A stretch of 64,000 bases of DNA. Source: Herbinix hemicellulosilytica. GTDB lineage: Bacteria > Bacillota > Clostridia > Lachnospirales > Lachnospiraceae. Positions 59,131 to 64,000 of the stretch are shown piece after piece. Numbering within the stretch: position 1 is the first letter of the stretch; the number at the start of each line of letters is the position of its first letter. The DNA lies in NCBI RefSeq assembly GCF_002904165.1, contig NZ_CVTD020000005.1, forward strand, positions 1 through 64,000, read 5' to 3'. A program made the position numbers and the translations under genes. Under the pieces are notes generated by a model. That model saw only the letters and a program-made list of their open reading frames with translations. It searched no databases and was not told where the DNA came from.

Positions 59131-60606
59131 GTGGAGTATAAGATAAAGTTATTGCCGGGTATTCCGGATGATGATAACAGGGAATATCTTCCCGAAAAGC
59201 TGAAAGAAAGCGAAATAGTAGTTAATGAGAACGGAAACAATTCTCAGGTTTACCCTAAGAAGCTGAAAGAAATGAAGGCTTGCCTTATTGATGACAAAGA
59301 GGATACATGGTATGAATATGTTCCTGACAGTTATGATTCTTCCAAAAAAACTCCGTTGGTAATTTCTTTGCATGGGGGGCTAATGACCGGATGGGGACAA
59401 TGTGTTTATACATCCTGGTCCCATGTGGCCGACAGAGAAGGGTTTATTGTGTTGTATCCCAATGCCCACTTGCGCAGATTTTGGCAGATTGAATGTGAAA
59501 GAAGATTATTTGATATTCTCTCAGCACCTAACGACGAAGGAATTTACATGCACGATTTTCCGGATGATCCGAGAGAAAATAATGATGTAAGAATTATTTT
59601 TAAGCTTATTGATATTATGAAAGAAAAATATAACATAGATGAAGAAAGGATTTATATACAAGGGATGTCATTGGGTAATGCCATGACTTTAGTTATGGCC
59701 AGACATTTCGGAAATCAATTTGCCGCAATGGCAGGATCGGCAGGCCCGAGTACCATAGGGCACTTATTTGACGAGAACGGTAAGCCAAAAAATAATGCCG
59801 GGCCTCTTACCACATGGCAAGCCAGAATGGAGTTTGACCAGGGACCTCCGGGAAGTGATGATCCGGTTGAAGATGTTGTTGCAAAAAACAGGGAATACTG
59901 GTTGATAATTAACGAATGTACCGATCTGCCGCAAATTAAAATAGACGGAGAAAATAACTTTGCTTTCTACCATGGCAAAAAGGCGGATTATGTTTTCAGG
60001 GATGTCAAAAACAGAGATCATGGACAAACTTTTGATGAAGCTGAGCTGGTTTGGGACTATCTTTTCTCAGGCGTTAGAAGAAAAAGTGACGGTTCAATTG
60101 AATATATGGAGCCAAAACTTAAAAGAGAAGGAGATAAGGTATCCTTTGCCGTAGCGGATGACTGCGAATATGCCTGGGTAAACAATGAAAAATTAAAAAT
60201 GCCTGCAAAATCATTAATGTGGAAAAAACTTAAATATCATGGTTTGCATGGTGATGCGATAGTTCGGGGAGAATACTGCATGATTCCTGCATCCTTTATA
60301 GCAAAAGTAATGAATGCTTCATATGAGGAAAAAGACGGATGGGCACAGATGATTTTGCAGGATGGAAGAATATTGCAGTTTGCAAGAGGCTGTATTGGAT
60401 GTACAATAGATAACAGGGTCCGTTCAATGCTGTGTGAACCTATAGAACGGAACAATATGTTATATATCTCAATTGAATGGTTCTGCAAAGATATTTTAAA
60501 CTGGCATGTATCCACATATAATGATGTAATGTATGCTACGGATCATTATTCACTCTTATCAAGAAACATGGCAAGGCTTATAAAGGATTTGTTAAAACAG
60601 AATTAA
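59131..60606 (+). CDS. PHB-depolymerase-like esterase with C-terminal stalk domain, paralogue 4
   Basis: 491 aa from GTG 59131 (AGAGGTG just upstream); a TTG at 59095 would add 12 residues not shared by the paralogues. Same layout: LLPGIPDDDNREYLPEK, oxyanion LHGGLMTGWGQ, nucleophile S180 in GMSLGN, NRDHGQT His, stalk domain (VPASFIAKVMNASY-like, LQFARGCIGCTIDN). It lies 10 kb from the tandem trio and is the most diverged. Upstream is an MFS transporter, downstream a NodB deacetylase 22 nt away. Confidence 0.85.
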   Translation: MEYKIKLLPGIPDDDNREYLPEKLKESEIVVNENGNNSQVYPKKLKEMKACLIDDKEDTWYEYVPDSYDSSKKTPLVISLHGGLMTGWGQCVYTSWSHVADREGFIVLYPNAHLRRFWQIECERRLFDILSAPNDEGIYMHDFPDDPRENNDVRIIFKLIDIMKEKYNIDEERIYIQGMSLGNAMTLVMARHFGNQFAAMAGSAGPSTIGHLFDENGKPKNNAGPLTTWQARMEFDQGPPGSDDPVEDVVAKNREYWLIINECTDLPQIKIDGENNFAFYHGKKADYVFRDVKNRDHGQTFDEAELVWDYLFSGVRRKSDGSIEYMEPKLKREGDKVSFAVADDCEYAWVNNEKLKMPAKSLMWKKLKYHGLHGDAIVRGEYCMIPASFIAKVMNASYEEKDGWAQMILQDGRILQFARGCIGCTIDNRVRSMLCEPIERNNMLYISIEWFCKDILNWHVSTYNDVMYATDHYSLLSRNMARLIKDLLKQN

Positions 60607-60628
60607 TTAAATGTAAGGGGGAGAAAAA

Positions 60629-61510
60629 ATGAGTCTGCTTGTAAATGACAGAATGTTATGGCCCAAGGGCAGAAGGAAGGCCTTTACTTTAAGCTATGAC
60701 GACGGTGTAACCCAGGATATTAAATTAGTTGAAATACTTAATAAATATGGTGTAAAAGCTACTTTTAATATCAACGCCGGACTTTTTGGGCAAAAAAATA
60801 CGGTATCTGCAGGTAAAAAAGAGGTATCGCACATAAAATTAAGCAGGGAAGAAATCACTGCCATATACAAAGGTCATGAAATTGCGGTCCACGGACAGTA
60901 CCATAAGTGTTTGGTAGGAATGGATATTGCCAGATGTGTGGACGAAATTCTTGAATGCAGAAAAGAGCTGGAAAGGCTTGAGGGAAAGCCTGTAACAGGT
61001 TTTGCGTATGCCTTTGGGGCATATGATGAAGTTGTAATAAAAGCATTGGAAGCTTGCGGCATATCCTATGCCAGAACTATAGAGCCAACCCGTAAATTTG
61101 ACCTGCCAAAGAATTTTTTGACCTGGCATCCGACCTGCCATCATGATGACGAAAGAATATATGATCTGGCGGATGAATTTTTATCTGACGGGATATATTT
61201 TTCTTTCACTACTCCGGCAAAATTGTTTTATGTATGGGGCCACAGTTACGAATTTGATCAGAATGAAAACTGGGACCATATTGATAGACTGATAAATAAA
61301 ATTGCGGGCCGTGATGACGTATGGTATGCAACCAATATTGAGATTAGAGATTATGTGGAAGCATACCGCAGGCTGGTATATTCGGCAGACGGTGAATTAG
61401 TCTATAATCCTTCAACTATACCGGTTTACCTGGGTGGAATTTTTACAAAAGAATTTATTGAAGTTCTTCCGGGTGAAACAAAAAAACTTTTAAAACCCAT
61501 AAACATGTAA
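60629..61510 (+). CDS. Polysaccharide deacetylase (NodB domain), cytoplasmic
   Basis: 293 aa, no signal peptide. The NodB metal site is complete: D24-D25 in LSYDDG and H88/H92 in VHGQYH; the FAYAFGAYD motif follows. CE4 enzymes remove N- or O-acetyl groups from sugars. Usually they are exported, so a cytoplasmic copy fits de-acetylation of imported oligosaccharides. AAGGGGGAG precedes the ATG. A terminator follows, so this is the last gene of the locus. Confidence 0.88.
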   Translation: MSLLVNDRMLWPKGRRKAFTLSYDDGVTQDIKLVEILNKYGVKATFNINAGLFGQKNTVSAGKKEVSHIKLSREEITAIYKGHEIAVHGQYHKCLVGMDIARCVDEILECRKELERLEGKPVTGFAYAFGAYDEVVIKALEACGISYARTIEPTRKFDLPKNFLTWHPTCHHDDERIYDLADEFLSDGIYFSFTTPAKLFYVWGHSYEFDQNENWDHIDRLINKIAGRDDVWYATNIEIRDYVEAYRRLVYSADGELVYNPSTIPVYLGGIFTKEFIEVLPGETKKLLKPINM

Positions 61511-61549
61511 CCTGATCGGGTTACATTGATAGATGCGTTTAGGATTTAA

Positions 61550-61576
61550 AATACCGGGAATTTCCCGGTATTTTTT
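61550..61576 (+). terminator. Rho-independent terminator at the end of the hydrolase locus
   Basis: AATACCGGGAA pairs with TTCCCGGTATT and is followed by six T. Confidence 0.9.
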
Positions 61577-61860
61577 AAGGTCCGCCATTCGGACATAATT
61601 AATTGAAGCAAGTTTGTAAACTTATTGATAGTGGTGTAGAGCAAAGAACAAGGGCACTTAATCGTAAAGTAAAGCTTGTCCAATATTATTTGAAATTAAC
61701 TCGATATAATAAATTAATCACTTGCTGCCATATTAATATTGATTTAAGTTTAAAAATGTATTATATAAATAAAATAGGCCTTAGACTATATTAATGTTTT
61801 GGGGAATAAAGATTAATATTCAAGAAAGATAAAGTAATTTTAACCAGGAAGTATACGGGT

Positions 61861-61895
61861 CTCTATACGTTAGATTTTTCGGTCTAACAATAGAG
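61861..61895. repeat. Nested hairpin related to the IS3-like end downstream of the MATE gene
   Basis: CTCTAT/ATAGAG encloses GTTAGA/TCTAAC. The core (61869-61888) is, with one base extra, the reverse complement of the core at 63419-63436. The rest of the 61511-61953 gap holds a terminator and AT-rich sequence; a 63-codon TTG frame at 61603-61794 lacks support. Confidence 0.5.
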
Positions 61896-61953
61896 GCTGC
61901 ATTAATCATAGGACATTTTTAAATGTAATCAAATTCATTAAGTGGAGGAACAC

Positions 61954-63363
61954 ATGAACATTATAAGAAAACTAATGAACCCTGTAGATATGACGGAAGG
62001 TACTCCATGGAAGAAGATAGCCTTATTTGCAGTACCTATGTTGCTCGGTAATATAGCACAACAGTTATATAATACAGTTGACAGCATAGTTGTAGGTAAA
62101 TACATAGGAGATAATGCCTTGGCATCGGTTGGCAGCGCAGGGCCGATTGTTAATCTGCTGTTAGTTTTGTATATAGGAATCGGTATGGGAGCAGGTATTA
62201 TGGTCTCCCAATATTTTGGGGCAAGAGACCGTGAAGAGTTATCAAAAACAATCGGTAACGCTATAGTATTAACTGCAGTTTCAGTGTTATTTATTATGGT
62301 TATAGCATCTTTGATTACAAGACCGCTGCTGGAACTTTTAAATACTCCGGATACGATTATCGACGGGTGTGAATCCTACTTGCTCATTCTTTTTATAGGA
62401 TCAGCCGGCCTTGCTTATTTTAATATTTTAAGCGGCCTGTTAAGAGGGCTTGGAGATTCTGTATCAGCCTTGCTGTATCTTTTAGTTAGTACCGCTATCA
62501 ATATAGTGCTTGATGTGTACTTTGTTGCAAGCCTAAATATGGGAATTAGCGGAGTGGCATATGCCACGGTTATAGCCCAGACTGTTTCAGCCTTGCTGTG
62601 CTTAAGAAGGTTGATGCGGTTGAAAAACCTTTTCGATTTAAAATTAAGTTATCTTAAGTACAGTAAAAAACATGCTTTTAATATCATCCGTTTGGGTTTG
62701 CCGTCAGGCATAACACAAGCAATTATATCCATGGCTATGATCATAGTACAATCATTGACCAACAGTTATGGAGAACTGTTTATAGCAGCCAATGTTATTG
62801 TAATGCGAGTAGACGGATTTGCTATGCTTCCTAACTTTTCATTCGGAACAGCCATGACTACTTATACCGGTCAAAATGTAGGAGCTAAATTATATGACCG
62901 GGTTGAGAAGGGGGCCAAACAGGGGACTATTATGGCATTAAGTACGTCGGCTGTTATTACCATGATTATTTTACTGTTTGGCAGAAATTTGATGAGTATA
63001 TTTACCAATACACCGGAATTGGTTGACCTGAGTATGAAAATGATGTCAATACTGGCGATCGGATATTTGGCAATGGCAGTTACACAAAGCTTATCAGGAG
63101 CCATGAGAGGTGCCGGGGATACTATGACACCCATGTGGATTTCTTTACTGACCACAGTTGTTATCAGGGTTCCGGTTGCTTATGGCATTGCCTATTTAAC
63201 TAGAACTCCCGACTTACCCAATGGCAGAAAGGAAAGTGTATTTATATCACTTTTATGCTCATGGATAATCGGTGCTATTATAACAGCCATTACCTATAAA
63301 AAAGGAAAATGGAAGGAAAAAGCAGTTAATTATGAAACAGCCTCTTCCGATATTGCTTATTAA
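61954..63363 (+). CDS. MATE-family multidrug/metabolite exporter
   Basis: 469 aa from ATG 61954; GTGGAGG at 61942-61948 sets this start. Twelve membrane segments in two homologous bundles. MATE motifs include PMLLGNIAQQLYNTVDSIVVGKYIG near the N-terminus and a matching second-half repeat GLPSGITQAIISMAM. The family exports cationic compounds with Na+ or H+. It stands alone, flanked by short inverted repeats. Confidence 0.93.
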   Translation: MNIIRKLMNPVDMTEGTPWKKIALFAVPMLLGNIAQQLYNTVDSIVVGKYIGDNALASVGSAGPIVNLLLVLYIGIGMGAGIMVSQYFGARDREELSKTIGNAIVLTAVSVLFIMVIASLITRPLLELLNTPDTIIDGCESYLLILFIGSAGLAYFNILSGLLRGLGDSVSALLYLLVSTAINIVLDVYFVASLNMGISGVAYATVIAQTVSALLCLRRLMRLKNLFDLKLSYLKYSKKHAFNIIRLGLPSGITQAIISMAMIIVQSLTNSYGELFIAANVIVMRVDGFAMLPNFSFGTAMTTYTGQNVGAKLYDRVEKGAKQGTIMALSTSAVITMIILLFGRNLMSIFTNTPELVDLSMKMMSILAIGYLAMAVTQSLSGAMRGAGDTMTPMWISLLTTVVIRVPVAYGIAYLTRTPDLPNGRKESVFISLLCSWIIGAIITAITYKKGKWKEKAVNYETASSDIAY

Positions 63364-63408
63364 ATAAGGCGTAGTATATTATTGATTTTCTTTATTTGTA
63401 CTGTACCG

Positions 63409-63452
63409 CCCCCAAACGTTAGACCAAAAATCTAACGGTTGGGGGTATTTTT
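63409..63452 (+). terminator. Terminator-like hairpin, also the probable leader of an IS3-like end
   Basis: CCCCCAA-AC-GTTAGA pairs with TCTAAC-GG-TTGGGGG and is followed by TATTTTT. It can end the MATE transcript. The same arrangement precedes orfA in many IS3-family elements. Confidence 0.75.
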
Positions 63453-63524
63453 ATGCCTAAATATAGCTATGAGTTTAATAGAAAGATGTTTATGAGAATC
63501 TTATTAGATAATTATCTAATTTGA
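63453..63524 (+). pseudogene. N-terminal fragment of an IS3-family OrfA
   Basis: The frame starts MPKYSYEFNRKM, the standard beginning of IS3/IS150-group OrfA proteins. It then diverges and stops after 23 codons. The helix-turn-helix and all of OrfB are absent, so only a left-end scar remains. Confidence 0.55.
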
Positions 63525-63549
63525 TGGTAGAAAATTATAAAATAAGTAT

Positions 63550-63578
63550 TGACATTTCCGGATTGTAATATTAGAATA
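63550..63578 (+). promoter_or_regulatory. Promoter of the terminal MFS gene
   Basis: TTGACA, a 17-bp spacer, then TAGAAT. Short inverted repeats (CTAA...TTAG, AACTAGTT) follow between 63583 and 63610 and could be a repressor site. Confidence 0.6.
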
Positions 63579-63667
63579 TCATCTAACAATACATTAGAAA
63601 ACTAGTTAACAAACAAATTTTTTTAACATATTATACTGTATTGAGATTATACGAAAGGATTGGGAAC

Positions 63668-64000
63668 ATGAATAATAAGGTAGGTTACAAGGATATTTTC
63701 CGTCAGAAAGAATATGTTAAGTTAATTATTGCCGATGTAATTAATCGTTTTGGAGATTCCGTAGATTCAATAGCTTTTGTATGGCTTGTATATCAGGTTA
63801 CAAACAGTGCGGCCTGGTCGGCTATAATTTTCGGTGTAAACAGAATCCCGACTGTGTTTTTGCAACCTTTTGCAGGGGCACTTGTTGAACGTTTAAAGAA
63901 GAAGAGGATTATGGTTATTACAGACATTATTAGAGGCTTGTGCGTAGGCTTTATAGCACTGGCATATGCCTTAGGTTTCCTTAACAGGTGGTATATTTTA
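63668..64000 (+). CDS. MFS efflux transporter, N-terminal part only
   Basis: 111 codons are visible before the window ends. GAAAGGA at 63653-63659 precedes the ATG. The sequence INRFGDSVDSIAFVWLVYQVT, then PFAGALVERLKKKRIMVITDIIRG, matches the DHA3/MefA-type drug efflux group, with the first three membrane helices present. It has its own promoter and possible operator, which suggests inducible resistance. The C-terminus lies outside the window. Confidence 0.82.
   Translation, partial: MNNKVGYKDIFRQKEYVKLIIADVINRFGDSVDSIAFVWLVYQVTNSAAWSAIIFGVNRIPTVFLQPFAGALVERLKKKRIMVITDIIRGLCVGFIALAYALGFLNRWYIL

Noticed and set aside
61603-61794. 63-codon frame starting with TTG downstream of the deacetylase
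   Set aside because: No ribosome-binding site, biased toward Lys/Ile/Tyr as expected from AT-rich DNA, and no recognisable motif.
61861-61900. Guanidine-type riboswitch in front of the MATE gene
   Set aside because: The nested hairpin lacks the conserved ACGA/ACGR elements; it fits better with the IS3-like end copy found downstream.

Overview
The window is low-GC DNA from a Gram-positive, probably spore-forming clostridium. The best fit is a plant-glycan-using Lachnospiraceae relative. The grounds are AT-rich codon use, strong AGGAGG ribosome-binding sites with TTG/GTG starts, a SPOCS-domain spore-coat-like protein, a YesM/YesN-type regulator, LplA/B/C-type sugar transport genes and a second GyrA/GyrB-like gene pair. 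The family assignment is inference from gene content, not a database match. I found no rRNA, tRNA or CRISPR.

Layout. 0.2-2.8 kb: a VOC protein, a Gfo/Idh/MocA oxidoreductase broken by an in-frame stop, and a sugar isomerase/epimerase, closed by a terminator. 3.0-4.1 kb: an intact IS481-like element flanked by a perfect 26-bp direct repeat. 4.7-10.2 kb: a GT4 glycosyltransferase, the SPOCS protein, a CBS protein overlapping a YbaK-type protein, a shikimate-kinase-like protein lacking a key Arg, free-Met-sulfoxide reductase and ThpR. 10.3-13.8 kb: a heterodimeric ABC exporter. 14.4-19.4 kb: uvrB-uvrA behind a probable SOS promoter. 19.6-30 kb: a YfbR-like HD protein, an unassigned conserved protein, guaA, an HPt-like protein with a dead phosphosite beside a response-regulator stub, a serpin lipoprotein, and parC/parE. 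30.3-34.6 kb: a PHP protein, lysA, greA and lysS. 34.9-37.1 kb is a patch of gene decay (HAD, CPBP and ABC remnants) around a CYTH-like protein. 37.4 kb: transaldolase.

38.2-61.5 kb is the most distinctive part. It holds eleven hydrolase-type proteins (nine alpha/beta-hydrolases, one beta-lactamase-fold hydrolase, one NodB deacetylase), almost all without signal peptides. Around them are a YesM/YesN sensor-regulator pair, an LplB/LplC/solute-binding importer, a GH13_18 sucrose-phosphorylase-family enzyme and an MFS transporter. I read it as a utilisation locus for an acylated (ester-decorated) glycoside that is imported intact, de-esterified in the cytoplasm and then phosphorolysed. Four of the hydrolases form a paralogous family with a conserved N-terminal motif and a C-terminal copper-amine-oxidase-like stalk domain. 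Two esterase homologues have lost the nucleophile Ser; one of these overlaps the response-regulator gene by 4 nt and could be a ligand sensor.

61.9-64 kb: a MATE exporter bracketed by short inverted repeats, an IS3-like left-end remnant, and the start of an MFS efflux gene that runs off the window.
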